Origin: Selaginella tamariscina
Lineage: Eukaryota; Streptophyta; Lycopodiopsida; Selaginellales; Selaginellaceae
NCBI GenBank assembly: GCA_003024785.1
Contig: PUQB01000363.1
Location: 166,317-230,316, forward strand
Direction: 5' to 3'
Length of the DNA: 64,000 nucleotides
A program made the position numbers and the translations under genes. This document shows positions 1 to 13,849 of the stretch, piece by piece. The notes beneath the pieces were generated by a model. It did no database searches, was not told the origin of the DNA, and saw only the letters and a list, made by a program, of their open reading frames with translations. Numbering within the stretch: position 1 is the stretch's first letter; each line of letters opens with the position of its first letter.

Positions 1-305
1 ATACCAACAGGATATGCCTACAGGATATGCTTGCAGGAAAAGGGACATTATTTTTAGTTCATGCCTAGATTAGCTCATGGAGTATTATTTTTAGCTTATG
101 CCTAGATTAGCTCTTGGAGTTGTGAGTATAAAAGCTCTGACTTAATTGTTGTACAATTAGTTATTATCAACACTAGTCATTCTACAATTATTCTTGTTTT
201 ATTCTTTGTTCTTGTCTTGTTCCTTGTTCTTGTGTTGTTCCTTGCTCTTGCCTTGATCTTAAGTCAAGCCTCGGTTTTATCCTACTCTTGGGTCGTGGCT
301 TGATA
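1..305 (+). repeat. Element A 5' LTR (partial)
   Basis: Matches the 3' LTR of the same element at 5119-5527. It contains a TATA-like box (TATAAAAG, 127-134), and about 32 bp downstream lies AGTTATTATCAA (159-170), the likely 5' end of the transcript. The U5 end is rich in CTTGTTCCTTG-type short repeats. The LTR ends at about 305, two bases before TTGATAGTAACT. Confidence 0.85.
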
Positions 306-307
306 GT

Positions 308-319
308 TTGATAGTAACT
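308..319 (+). promoter_or_regulatory. Self-complementary primer-binding site of element A
   Basis: TTGATAGTAACT lies two bases after the LTR. It pairs with AGTTATTATCAA at the predicted transcript start (one G-U pair). This is the arrangement used by Tf1/sushi-type elements, which prime from their own RNA 5' end instead of a tRNA. No match to the common initiator-Met tRNA site is seen here, unlike element D and the non-coding element. Confidence 0.65.
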
Positions 320-3300
320 GCTTTCATAGTTCCCTGATTTCCAGTTACTTTTTTTTCTTGGTTCTTCTCCTTCATTTTCCTCCTTTTTTCTTTCATATAT
401 CATGGCAGATTTTGAACAATTTCAACACGAGCACCAAATGTTGCTTCATGAGCTGGCCACTTTGCGCCAAGTGGTCACAAATTTGCAAGTTCCACTAACG
501 TGGCACATGCAGTTGCTGATGCATCCTGCAAGGCTGCTGTGCAGGCTCTCTCTCAGGCATCTATGGTTTCCTCTCCATCGAACTCTTCTTCAGAGCCGAA
601 GATCAGTATGCCGGAAAAATTCAATGGCAATTACTCTGATTTTCAAGGTTTCCTGAATCAGATTAAGCTTTTGATTTGCATGCAACCACACTGTTACTCG
701 ACTAATGCACAAAAGGTTGGCCTTTTGGCATCCTTATTAGTTGGATCCTACGGGCTTGGGTTGCTCCTTTGCTGGAGCGTGACGACCCATTGATGTAAGA
801 CTTTGAAAGATTCATGGCTGCCTTTGAAGCCTACTTTGAAGATCCCGATAAGTGCACGAAGTTAAGGATGCTTGCACAAGGATCCCAACCAGTTTTCATT
901 TATGCATCCGAATTTCAACAACTTTGCACGAACATTCCATGGGACGAGACTGCATTGATTAAACATTTCCATTTTGGGTTAAGGGATGATGTGAAGGACC
1001 TTCTTCTTACGTTACAGAATGCCCAAATATTAGTGAAGATCATGCAACTGGTCATTTATTATGACAACCGTTTGTTCGAGTGTCGTTAGGAAAAATCCCG
1101 TAAGCAGTTTTTGCAAGCCAATCATGTAGTTGTAGCACATGTTCCTACAACATCTTCTGGAATAGTTCTTGTGGAGATCGACAAATACAAGTGTGGCCCA
1201 CTTTCAGCTGCTAAGAAGGAATGTCGTCACGGTGAGAACTTATGTTTGTATTGTGGTGGAGCAAGACATAAGGTGGCAGAATGTCCTGTTAAAGTCAGGA
1301 AGTTCAAGACGCGTGAAGTTGAAGTTGAAGTTCAGTCAAAAAACTTCAATGTCCACTTCGTCTAGGAGCCGCGAAGTTGAACGTAGGCACAGGCTCCATT
1401 GGTGCTGCTCACACCATTCCATCACTCAAGTTTCCTGTACACATTCACCTCAACAATGGAGAGCTCAAGGAGTCTGCCCTGTTAAACACTGGTGCAAATG
1501 CATGCTTCATGGATGACACTTTTGCAGCTCAGCATGGCATTCCGGTGGTAAAGTTGAAGCGTGCAATTCCTATAGAGGTCACAGATGGTCGTCTGATTGT
1601 TTCTGGTGCAGTTACCCATGCTACCACACCTCTCTCTTGCACCCATGGCACATTCAATTGTTCGATTTCCTTCAACTTGATCAAGAATCAGACGACTCCC
1701 ATTGTTTTGGGCATGCTATGGTTCATGGTTGCAAATTCTTAGATTGACTGGAGGTCTAGGACGCTTACGTTTTCCTCTCCAGAAACCAAGATCAATCCTG
1801 TACCTTCCTACGTGCAGGATATGACCTTAGTGTATGAGGTAGTACAAGCAACAAGATTAACTATGTCTGCTTTTGTATTAGTGTCGAAAGTTCCTCCTCA
1901 ATAGAATCCACCTCCTGTTAGTTTGTTACACATTCATAGGCTCTCCTCACTCCTTTGCATTCACAGACTTCTGTATAAGGTTCATCCAATCCTGTACATT
2001 CGTCAATATCAACACAGGTTTTCCCCAATCTTGCCTCTTTTTATTATTCTGCTTCTGTTCCATCCCCAAGATCCTTCCTCTCTTTCATTCACAGCTCCCT
2101 CCTTCTCCTCTCCACGTTCTTACCACTACTATGCATGAACTTGTCACTGATCTTGCTCCTTTTCATCTTTTTTCTTTTCAAGTAACTCCTATGTCCTCTT
2201 TTATCTTTCCTGTATCTGACTCTCCTGTTTTTAATCCCCTTCTCCTCCTTCCACTCCTTCCACTTCGGACCGATTTATGCACTGTCACCTATAGAATTGG
2301 AGGTTCTTCACCAGTACATCGAGGACAACTTGACATCTAGCTTCATTCATCACTCAAAGTCCCCTACAAGAGCACTTACCTTCTTTGTCAAGAAGAAAGA
2401 TAGGAGTTTGCATTTGGTTATGGATTACAAGGGTTTGAATCAAGTCACCATCTAGAATCGGTACCTTTTGCCATTTATCCCGAAACTTCTTGATCGGCTA
2501 CGAGGAACAAAGGTGTTTACGAAGATCGACTTACATGGGCCTAAAATCTTGTACAGATTCGTCCAGGTGATGAGTGGAAGACTGCCTTTTGTACGAGGTA
2601 TGGACACTTCGAGTACATGGTGATACCTTTCGGACTTACAAATGCCCCAACCATGTTCCAACACATGGTGAACGACATCTTTTGCGACTTCTTGGATCAC
2701 TTTTGTGGCGATCTACCTTGATAACATCCTGATTTTCTCCAAGGACCAGGCGGCACATGACAAACATGTACGACTAGTTTTACAAAAGTTTCCCGAGCAT
2801 GGTCTGTATGCGAAGTTGGAGAAGTGTTTTTTTGGTAGGGATACTGTGGAGTTCTTGGGCTACATCGTCTCTCTTGCCAACATCTCAATGGATATGCACA
2901 AAGTGAAGACTATCATGAAGTGGGAGAGGCCTAAGTCTATACGAGACGTACAATGTTTCCTTGCTTCGCAAATTTCTACAGGCAATTCATACAGGACTTC
3001 TCCAAGCGTGTACTTCCACTCACGGAACTCACTAGGCAGACAGGGGATTTGTCTTGGTCTGACAAGGTGGAATATGCATTCACAACACTCAAGAACGCCT
3101 TCACAACAGCTTCAATTTTAGCAAATCCTAATCCTTCTCGTCCCTTCTTCGTTGAAGCAGATGCTTCGGACTTTGCAGTAGGTTCTATCCTATCATAAGT
3201 TGGAGAAGACAAGTTACTCCATCCTGTAGCCTTTCACTCTCATAAGTTTCTTTTGGTGGAGATCAATTATGAGATTCATGACAAGAAACTCAAGGCCAAT

Positions 3301-5118
3301 GTGGATTCATTCGAGGAATGGTGGCATTCTTGGAAGGTGCTGCGCATTTTGTACAAGTTCTTATGGATCACAAGAACCTAGAATTTTTTCAAACAGCTTG
3401 AGTTCTCAGTCGGCAATAGGCTAGATGGGGGGAATTCCTATCACGTTTTGATTTTGTCATCATCTATAGGCCTGGTTTTCAAAATGGTAAAGCAAATGAA
3501 TTGTCTAGGCGCTCTTACCTTACACCGACCCGGCGATCCTGCATATGACTGTCAAAGAAAGTGTTGTTGGGTCCTGATCGATTTTGGCTTGTGGCACTAC
3601 AGGTTCATCAAGCTTCAGCAAATTCAACACTTCTACAGGGCATCTGTTTGCAATTGGCTATAGATGAGTTGGCAAAGAATGTGTTCTCATACATTAGTCC
3701 TGACATTGCAAACTCCTCTTCCTCTCGTACAAATTACAAGTTGTTTGCCATACAGGACGGACTCCTATACCAGTAAGGTCTCCTTTACATTTTTGTTGGT
3801 GTTTATAAGACTCGTGTAGTACATGATTGTCATGATACCCCGGTTACATAACATTTTTGTGTGGCCAAGATAGTTGAGTTGGTGACTTGCAACTATTGGT
3901 GGCTTGGGTTGTGAAGTTTTGTGGAAAAGTTTGTACAGAGTTGTGACACTTACAATAGGTCGAAGATGCCTCATCACGCGCCCTCTAGTCTTCTTCGTCC
4001 TCTTTTTGTTCCTTTTGCTCCTTGGAGATCAATTTTTATAGATTTTCTCACAGATCTTTCTCCTCGTGGATTTGATGCAGTTCTTGTGGTGGTTGACCAT
4101 TTCATCAAACAGGCTCATTTCTTACCCTATAACAAGATGGCTATAGGCCAAACAACTGCTGAGTTGGTAATCGCGAAGTGTTCTAATATCATGGTCTTCC
4201 TGAAAGCATTATTTTTGATTGAGATTCACAATTCATGTCCAGATTTTGGCAAGAGCTTCTCCGGAGTTTACAAGTTAAAGCGAATCTTTCTTCAAGATAT
4301 CATCCATAAACTAATGGGCAGTCAGAATGCACGATTCAGACCTTGGAGCAGTATCTTTGCTACTTCATCAGTTACCAACAGGACAACTGGTTGGACCTTC
4401 TTCCTATGGCAGAGTTTGCTTACAATAACTCCATTCACACATTTACATGCCAAACACCTTTCTTCGCTCTTACAGGCTATCATCCATGTTTTGACTTTGC
4501 TCCTTATGCTTCTCCTTTTTCCGCTCATGCAGTACAGGATTGTCTCCAGCATCTTCATCAGGTACAGGATGATCTCCGAATTCATCTTTAGCAGGCACAT
4601 GAACAGTACAAGCATCATGCTGATGCTCATCATCAGTCGGCACCTGCATACAAGATTGATGATCTCGTGTGGCTTCTTTGTCAGCATATCCATACCAACA
4701 TGCCTTCTTCAAAGTTGAATTTTTAACGATTGGGCCCTTACAAGATTGCGGCTGAAGTCAATCCTGTAGCTTTCCGACTAGAGCTACCATCTACTGTGAA
4801 ACTTCATCCTGTGTTTCACACCTCTTTATTGGAACCATATCATCCTTCTTTTCTTCCTGGTCGTGCTTCTTCTCCTCTCCCTCCTGTGGTCATTGACGAT
4901 GAACCTAAGTATGAAGTTGCAACCATCCTTAATTCTCGTCTTCATTGCCGCCAACTTCAATATTTGGTGGATTGTAAAGGTTATTTGCCTACCGATCACA
5001 CTTGGGAACCTGCATCCAATTTACTCCATGCTTCTTTCAAGGTTGCTGCCTTTCATCGACGTTATCCTGCTAAATCAGGTCCCAGGATTCATGGAACTCG
5101 TTCTTAGGGAGGAGGTAC

Positions 5119-5527
5119 TATCATGACCCGATACAGAATACAGGATACGACTTACAGGATACATGATATAGGATACGGGATATAGGTAATGCCTATAAGA
5201 TATACCTATACAATATACCAACAAGATATATCTATAGGATATACTAATAGGATATGCCTACAGGATATGCTTATAGGATAAGGGACATTATTTTTAGCTC
5301 ATGCCTAGATTAGCTCATGGAGTATTATTTTTAACTTATGCCTAGATTAGCTCTTGGAGTTATGAGTATAAAAGCTCTGACTTAATTATTGTACAATCAG
5401 TTACTATCAACATCAATCATTCTACGATTATTCTTGTCATGTTTCTTGTTCTTATTTTGTTCCTTGCTCTTGCCTTACTCTTAAGTCAAGACTCGGTTTT
5501 ATCCTGCTCTTGGGTCTTGGCTTGACA
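5119..5527 (+). repeat. Element A 3' LTR
   Basis: A 409-bp terminal repeat. U3 is a run of short imperfect units of the type ACAGGATATGCCT. A TATA-like box and the conserved TTACTATCAAC start region follow. It ends in CTTGACA. Confidence 0.85.
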
Positions 5528-7406
5528 ACTATGAGGGAATGAAAGTTGTTTTGCAAGTACTACAAAGTATACTATCGATGAAGCACATTCGATATAACCA
5601 AGTAGACTATCATCTCTTTAGACACAACATTGCCCCATTTGGTTATCCACATTAGAATGCACACACACCCAGTTTCTCCTGGTGTTTCAAGTATTGCAAA
5701 GGGAGCAATGATGAAGAAGGTATAAGAATAGGTTGCACTCACCCCTAGAGCTTTAGTTGGTTTGGTAACCATAGACATTTGGAAGATACTGCATTCGGAG
5801 TTGCTAAACTAATGGGGACTAAACTCAATAATATTCTTGAAGAACTTGTCCCACTTACAAACAATACCATGCATACATGCAAATACTCAATTAAAAGACT
5901 CTCATAGCATGTTCTCAGCATTGAGGCCTAATTTCCATGTTCAGTCATGACCTAGTCTTCTACACCTTATGAGTGTGGTGTTCCCTCAGCATCAAGGACT
6001 TCTCATATGGTGTTCTCCCTAGTCATACAATGTCCTTGGCACCAAGGACTACTCATATAGTGTCCTCAGCACTGAGGAATGTCTGTGAACCTTATTCCTA
6101 ACACTAATTTCTAAATTATCGTATGTTTTAGGATAAGGAACGTTGTTTACCAAGCTAGCATTAGAGGGATTAAATAGTTTGTTGTATCTCAAGAAATGTT
6201 TGTGTTGGCCATTTTTGAAGTTCTTCATTTTTCCATGTTAGAGTTCATTGGAGATTCTATATGAATTCAAAATGTCATATGTGGGCCAGAACTTGGGCAT
6301 TCATATCATAAAGAGACTTAGCCTTCATGATGCTTACTTGTGTTTTAATCACACGCATAGGGTCACAACAAACATCTTCATTTATGACCACAAGTAAGTG
6401 CTATAATGTTTAAATTATTAATGCAGGGCATGTTTGACAGTTTTAAGTCAATATTAATGGTAGATGTTTGCAAAATGAAAACTAAGGATGTTGTTGCGCA
6501 TGAATTGTGTTGGAGGAAGTTATCAAGGTGGTAATTTGTTTTGGTTTTGGTCAACCACAAATCATAGGATTTATGGGAAACCAGGTAGCAGCTAGCTAGA
6601 TTGTAGTGCATAACATTTTTGGCAATAATGTAGCTTGTGAACATGGTTTTTATTTCCATTACACTTCGAGTCTTCAATAACACACATAGAAGTTCATTAA
6701 TCGCTCATTACATCATAAACATATGAAGTTATATAAGATGCTCATTGAAGTGGAAAGTTCGAAGGACCAATTGAAGATAGCTAACACAGTCTAAGCGTTT
6801 TGGGCTGTAAGAAATGCGATAAAAAGTGACTTAAAGAAGTTAAATACTTGACTTGCTTGGTGGATGGAATAGAAGAATCATTGCTCTGTAGGTACAAAAT
6901 TCATGATTTAAATAGACACTTTCTTAAAAACTGATATTTATAGGTTTTAGAGGAACATAAAGCTTTATTGCTAATAACGAACATTGCTAAACTTGTCATT
7001 CTAACTAATGTCATAATCTTGTGCATTAAAATTGTTAATACCCTTGACGCCAAGGGTACTTATAAATGTAAAAGAAAAGGCATTGTTTTCTACATTGTTT
7101 TCCTTGACAAGCCTTAGTGTTGAGGGGGCTACTCAGTGTGTGGAGAGGAGGGCACTAGGAACATTAGGACAATGTTTATCTCCATATATGTTCTATGGCA
7201 ACCCTATTGTGATATTCATTGTTTGTTTATTACAATTGATTATAACACGTTGTTTATGTGGGATATCATCTATGTGTACCATTTGGAAAACATGTAGAGA
7301 AAGTTCCTAAGGAATTGCCTAACCCTTGTCTTGTAGTAGAGGGAACAAACTAGACATCAGAGGAAATAGATTTTTTGAAGGGAGCAAAGTTCTCCCATTG
7401 TATGGT
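5528..7406. other. AT-rich spacer, nothing recognised
   Basis: No gene, RNA or element could be recognised. Around 5990-6090 there is a short imperfect internal repeat of the type CAAGGACTTCTCATATGGTG / CAAGGACTACTCATATAGTG. Open frames on both strands are short and show no known motif. It is probably decayed repeat or ordinary intergenic DNA between elements A and J. Confidence 0.5.
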
Positions 7407-8025
7407 TGTTAAGCTAAATTTTCCTACACCTAAAAAATGTATTATGGTCGCCACTATCAACCCGTATTAAGGGAATAATAGAATTTTGTGATATGTGAAA
7501 ATGACAAAAATTAGACTTCAAAAAGGTTAGAAGAGAGTAAGAATAGCAAGGTATATAGCAGGTAGTATTATGGATCCTGACATAGTAATGAAGAGAGAAA
7601 AGTATACTAAGAAACAAAGAATAAGGTAGCAAGACGTACTGAGTGCAAGAAGAAAGTATATATTATGGCCAAACAATGACACATAGTATAATATTTAGTA
7701 TACCCAAGATCCTTTTTAGTCCTATTCTAGTCTATTTATATTCATATTTCTAGTTTAGTACTCGCAGTTATTGTAACTTCTCTTTAGCCTTATCTAGCTA
7801 GTTATTACAACCTCCTCATTGCTGTTATGATAACTTTTGCATAAATTGTATTCTGCTGATATTTTTAGATGCATATTTTGTCCCTAACACTTTACTATGG
7901 TTATTACTTGTAATTATGTATTCTCATTTAGCTCTTGTATTTTCACCATATATACTATTTTTGTATTTTTCTTATTATATGCCCCAAGGAAAGAAACATA
8001 AATAAAACTCCTATGCGACTAAACA
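7407..8025 (-). repeat. Element J LTR (3' LTR on the minus strand)
   Basis: Begins TGTTAAGCTAAATTTTCC, matching the right copy at 56456 (TGTTAACCTAAATTTTTC), and ends AAACA followed by TCCCCCAAAC, the complement of a polypurine tract. It is also diverged but alignable to the G-family LTR read in reverse. Confidence 0.75.
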
Positions 8026-9049
8026 TCCCCCAAACTAAAACTGTTGCATCACCTAGATGCAACCTTAAGATGGTCCCATTGTAGTCCCACAAATAGAAGT
8101 GACAACCACCTTCAATTTTCTTCTCGAAGTTTCTGGAGTTCCTCACATTCTTCTGTGGTGTTAGTACTTGTTGGATTTAGACTCTCCAACTTAGTAAGGA
8201 TATATCATATTTGCTCCCCATGTGCTTGGACCATGCCAATAAGTACCTTTAGCTGGGCATATTTATGACGTGTAATTTTGCTCAAGGAGTTGCACTATTC
8301 CTGAACCTGTCGTGTTATACTTTCCTCAACACGGTGCACGTCTCCCTGACGTATTAGTGTCTCTACCACACTCCAAAGATGCAATAGTTGGCCTCCCAAA
8401 CCTCCTTCACCCGGTATTTCTTGAGCTGGCTGCTCTCATGTACCCAGTCTTGGCAACCCTACTTGGTCCCTACCTCATTTTGTGCTCCTAGACATATCCC
8501 GCTCTTGCTACCTCGTTGCGTGTTGCCCCATATTGTGCTATTTGGAAAAGGGTTCTTGCTCCAACTCTATATCCAAGGTGCTATCCTTGATCTACTCTCT
8601 AGGTGTGCCAGATGACGTATCCACTTCTTGACTGGTTGTATTTCGTACCTCTTATGGTATCCCCTCTCTGAATGTACTTCCACTAGGTGGCTGACACATG
8701 GTAGATGTAATTACCTATGGTATTGTTGACAATCTCCATCTATTTTGTGATTTCCCTAGTGGTGTGATTACCAGTATTTGTGCTCCTTGTACTTCTGGCC
8801 ATGATGTTGTGTTGTCACATATCATGGGTGTTATAGTAGTTAATGTTGGATGTTTGGCTCATAACACCTTCTCTTTTTGTTAGACATCTCCTCGTGGTAT
8901 CAGTCCTTGTTCTAAAGGTCGATCATCCTCCTCATTGTCCTCCCCAAACTATTTGTACCTGTACTTCCTTCGATCTTCTCCCATGAGACCTAGACCTCTT
9001 TCTAAGCTTTATTCATTCAAATCATGAGTATCTAAGTTGTTATCCAAAT

Positions 9050-11045
9050 ATTGTGATGAAAGCCCTAACCAAAAAGCCATCCTCCTCGATATTATGAATG
9101 TTCCTATTCAATGTGCTGATCCAATGGAGGTTGACACTACTGCATATGTGCTTGCATGACAAGCCCTTCGTGGTCAACCTCTCGCACATGGGCCACCTCA
9201 AGGCCAACTTTGTGGACCACCTCCACAAAATCCTCTTGCACTTGCTCCAGTTCCCACCCATGGTGGTCGAAATCCATGGATTTGTGATAGGAGGAATTGA
9301 GTCAACCCAATCAAATTCATTGTTGGGCGTGTTGGGTACATGGACATACCTGGCGGGTATGTGATGTGTATCTTGATTGGCGTCCAACACATCCAGGTTG
9401 GCGACCATATGTTCCAGATGGTGTGCTTGTGGCAACCATTATGTCTGATGATGAGCTTCCAAATGAGGAAGCCTCTCTTGCAAATGGATCTATTGTAGAA
9501 AATCAGTAATCATACAGGCAATGGAGAGATCTCATACGATAGAGACTTCACCTCCATGCTTTTTCCACTATGCATATCAAGGATTGCAAGTTCTACAAGA
9601 CCATTCAGTTTTCACATTTTCTGTATAGGTGAATGATTTTTTAATCACAGTGCTAGTGGATACTGAATTCAGTATGTCTTCTATAACTACTTTTCTAGTG
9701 CATCGATGCTCATTACCCTTAAGACGTCAGATAAGGTCTTGCACATTTTATATGGTAATGGGTAGTCTCGTGCAGTATCACAGTACACCACTTCAACTAC
9801 GTTGGTTATGGGTGACAACCATAAGTTTTCCTCTGGGTCTCTTAGGGTTGTCCCTTCCCAGGTCTTTGACATTATTTGGGATGTGATTGGTTAAAGTAGT
9901 CAAAAGGTGTGATTTTTCATTCTCTCCTCCTGTATTACGCTTGAGTCTATGTCTTTGCAATTTGTTCCTTTACATTCAGAGAAGCTTGTTGCTATTTTTA
10001 TCACGCATGCAACTCCTCTGATTCTAGTCTTGGGGTGGTGTTTGTCTCAACAGGTTCAAATACCTAATCTATCACATGAGTATCAAACAACTTAAGCAAC
10101 AATATGCAAGTTTGTTCAAATTTGATTTGTCCCAAGATGCACATGTGAAGACTCGACACTATTTACCCTCTGGCAATGCAAAGCCTTTCAAAATCTCAAT
10201 TCGACACCAAAAGAGTTATTGGCCATGCGAACAGCTGTTATTGATATAATCAGTAAGTGAGTGTGTCATCCATCATGGAGTCCATGGGCATGGTTCCCAA
10301 GCCTGATGGATCTCTACGATTCTGTGTGAATTATCGACCTCTCAATAATGTTACCATCAAAGATGTTTATCCACTTCCAAAATCTACCTATCTATTAGAT
10401 TAATTGGGTTAGGTGGAAGTTTGTGCTTTATTCATGTGGCCAAAAAAACATACCACAAACGCTACCTAGATTTTCCTTATCCTTATTCTTAATCCACCTT
10501 ACCTACTTCTAGGACTTAGCCAAAATTTTATACTTCACTTCCATAAATTAATTGGGTTAGAGTTGATGGCTTACTAAGTTGGATTTGGCATCAGGGTACT
10601 TGTAGGTTCTTATGGCTAAGGAGGATATTCTAAAAACAGTCTTTTAAACATCATTTGGTCTTTACAAGTTTTTGGTTATGCCCTTTGGATTGACTTTAGC
10701 TCATGCCACCTTTTAATGTATGATGGATGAGCTTCTTTCGTATATGCTTGATATCATTGTCGATTTCATTGATGATGTGTTGATTCATGCGTCTGGTTCT
10801 TGGGAGGATCACATTCATGATGTACAGCCAATTCTTGATTGATTTCGAGAAGTTAGCTTGACATTGAAACTTAAGAAGTGTGTGTTCAATTTGACTGACA
10901 CCACTTACTTGGGTTACCATATATCTCAAGAGGGTTTACAGGTGGATCCAATGAAGTTGCAAGCTGTTTGAGAGTTCCCTCGTCCATGTATGGTATTGAA
11001 GTCCAGCATTTCTTGGGCAAGGTGCATGACTTGGGTCGATTCATT
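9050..11045 (+). mobile_element. Element I: decayed gypsy fragment inside J
   Basis: A plus-strand fossil fragment with gag (CCHC knuckle CWACWVHGHTWRVC at about 9324-9365), a protease trace (about 9650-9770) and reverse transcriptase traces (about 10250-10990, including MPFGLT and FIDDVLIHASGS). The RT resembles chromovirus-type RT and is of a different family from the surrounding J. Heavily broken; no LTRs were recognised, so its ends are approximate. It separates two blocks of J's 3' region. Confidence 0.65.
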
Positions 11046-11714
11046 AATCATCTCACTAATTGAACTACTCCTCTTTGAGAATTAATTTGTTCACATGTAC
11101 TTTTTAGGTCTTCATACGTAATTTGCATTGCCATCAAAACTCGGTGCAAAATAGGAAATACTATTGTCTCCTTATCCTTAGTTTTTGGGTTGTCTAGGGG
11201 TTGAAGCCCACATTGCAAACCTACTACGACTAGTTCCCCCAATCTACCTTCCCTGTTCATTTAAATGATAAGTGAACCCGATTTGCTTGTTGAATCCTGT
11301 GGGTGTCCTTTGGAATCCAAATGTATTTGTTATTGCCTTAATATGAGTCTTGTGCAACTCTCGTAACACGGATGTTGGTGCTTCATTAGAAGTCTTCTAC
11401 TTTTATAGAAACTTGTCGTATTGATTGGTGTATGCATGAATGTACATATTAATATGCAGAATCACCTCCAAACATTCCTCAAGCTGTGGTAATTCAAATA
11501 CATCCCTAATTATCTTACCGGTGAACGTGAATGTTACTCCATGTAATTGTAACACTTTGAACTGTAGTACATATGAGTTGATTACTTGATCAACCAAGTG
11601 TTCCTCCTATTTATCCAATCGCTTGTGCATAAAAGTGTCGAAGTAAAGCTTCAATTGTTGCCACTATATCCACTCTTAAATGTCTGTGATCAAAGTGGGA
11701 GATGGTCATGACAT

Positions 11715-12101
11715 TGTTAAGCCACGATCCAAGAGCAAGGAGGCTCGACTTAAGAGCAGGACAAAAACTAGGAACAAGACGAGAACAAGAGGCAAGGAGC
11801 AAGACGAGAACAAGAGGCAAGGAGCAAGACAAGAACAAGACAAGAATGATTGTAAAATGACTAGTGTTGATAGTAATTAGGTCGAAGCTTTTATACTCAC
11901 AACTTCAAGAGCTAATCTAGGCATGAGCTAAAAATATACTCCAAGAGCTAATCTAGTCATGAGTTAAAAATAATGTCCCTTATCCTATAGGTATATCTTG
12001 TAAGCATATCCTGTAAGTATATTCTGTAGGCATATCCTGTAGGTATATCCTGTAGGCATATCCTGTATCTTGTATCATGTATCCTGTATCGGGTCATGAC
12101 A
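11715..12101 (-). repeat. Element B LTR (3')
   Basis: Reverse copy of the family LTR: starts TGTTAAGCCACGATCC and ends GGGTCATGACA. Contains the conserved start region and the U3 short-unit repeats. Confidence 0.85.
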
Positions 12102-13849
12102 ACACCTCCTCCCTAAGGACGAGTTCCACAAGTCATGGGACTTGGTTTAGCAGGATAACGTTGATGGAAGGCAGCAACCTTGGAAGAAGCATGTAGTAAA
12201 TTGGATGCAGGTTCCCAAGCGCGATCGGTAAGCAAATAACCTTTCTAATCCACCAAGTATTGAAGTTGGCAGCGATGAAGACGAGAATCAAAGATGGCTG
12301 TAACTTCATACTCAGGTTCATTGTCAATGACCACATGAGGGGAGGAGAAGAAGCACAACCAGGAAGAGAAGAAGGATGATACATTTTCAATAAAGAGGTG
12401 TGAAACACAGGATAAAGTTTCACAGTAACTGTAGCTCTAGTCAGAAAGCTACAGGATTGACCTCAGCCACAATCTTGTAAAGGCCCAATCGTTGAAAATC
12501 CAGCTTAGAAGAAGGCCTGTTGGTGCGAATATGCCGACGAAGAAGCCACATAAGATCACCAATCTTGTATGTAGGTGTCGGTTAATGATGAGCATCAACA
12601 TGATGCTTGTACCGTTCTTGTGCCTGTTGAAGATGAACTCAGAGATCATCCTGTATCTGACAAAGATGCTAGAGACAATCCCGTACTGCAGGAGCGGAAG
12701 AAGGAGAAGCATGAGGAACAAAGTCAAAACGTGGATGGTAACCTGTAAGAGCGAAGAAATGTGTCTGACCTGTAGATGCGTGAACAAAGTTGTTGTAAGC
12801 AAATTCCGCCATAGGAAGAAGGTCCAACCAGTTGTCCTGTTGGTAACTGATGAAGCAACGAAAATACTGTTCCAATGTCTAAATCGTGCATTCTAACTGC
12901 CCATCAGTTTGTGGATGATATTCTGAAGAAAGATCCACTTTAACTTGTAAATTCTAGAGAAGCTCTTGCCAAAATCTGGACATAAATTGTGGGCCTCGAT
13001 CAGAAACAATGCTCTCAGGAAGACTATGATGTCGGAATACTTTGTGGATCACCAATCCAGCATTTGTCTAGCCTGTAACCGTCTTGTTACATAGTAGGAA
13101 ATGAGCCTGTTTGGTGAAACGGACATCCACCACAAGAACTGCATCAAATCCACAAGGAGGAAGATCTGTGAGGAAATCCATAAAAATGGATCTCCAAGGA
13201 GTAAAGGAAATAAGAAGAGGACGAAGAAGACCAGAGAGCGTGTGACAAGGCATCTTCAACCTGTTGCAAGTGTCACAACTCTGTCCAAACTTTTCCAGAA
13301 AACCTTGCAACCCAGGTCACCAATAGTTGCGAGTCACCAACTCAACTATCTTGGCCACACCAAAATTTCTTGTAGCCGGGGTATTATGACAATCCTGTAC
13401 CACATGAGTCCTGTAAATACCAACAGGAATGTACAGGAGACCTTCCCGGTACATGAGTCTATCCTGTATGGCAAACAACTTGTAGTCTGTACGGGAACTG
13501 GAGGAAGAGGAGCTTGCGATGTTAGGACTAATGTGTGAGAAACATTCTTTACCAAGTCGTTTGTAGCCAATTGCAAATAGATGTCCTATAGAAGTGTTGA
13601 ATTTGCTGGAGCCTGATAAATCTGTAGTGCCGCAAGCTGAAATCAATCAGGACCCAACAACACTTGCTTTTGACAGTTATATGCAGGATCGCCCGAGGTC
13701 GGTGCAAGGTAAGAGCGCCTAGACAATGCATCCACTTTGCCATTCCAAAAATTAAGATTGTAGATGATAACAAAATCAAAACATAATAGGAATTCCACCC
13801 ACCTAGCCTGTTACCGACTGAGAACTCAAGCCGTTTGAAAAAACTCTAA

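Larger units (their letters stand above)
1..5527 (+). mobile_element. Element A: chromodomain Ty3/gypsy LTR retrotransposon, cut by window start
   Basis: Fossil chromovirus. The window opens inside its 5' LTR (to about 305); the 3' LTR is 5119-5527. Parts in order: self-priming site 308-319, gag from about 402 with a CCHC knuckle (CLYCGGARHKVAEC) at about 1243-1284, protease about 1480-1740, reverse transcriptase about 2390-3120, RNase H about 3150-3500, integrase about 3800-4690, and a C-terminal chromodomain about 4890-5090 (YEVATILNSR...DHTWEPASNL). The order protease-RT-RNase H-integrase-chromodomain defines Ty3/gypsy chromoviruses. It is clearly broken, with many breaks (of the order of ten or more), so it is inactive. 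It belongs to the same family as B, C and E but has shorter LTRs. The left flank is outside the window, so a target duplication cannot be checked. Confidence 0.93.
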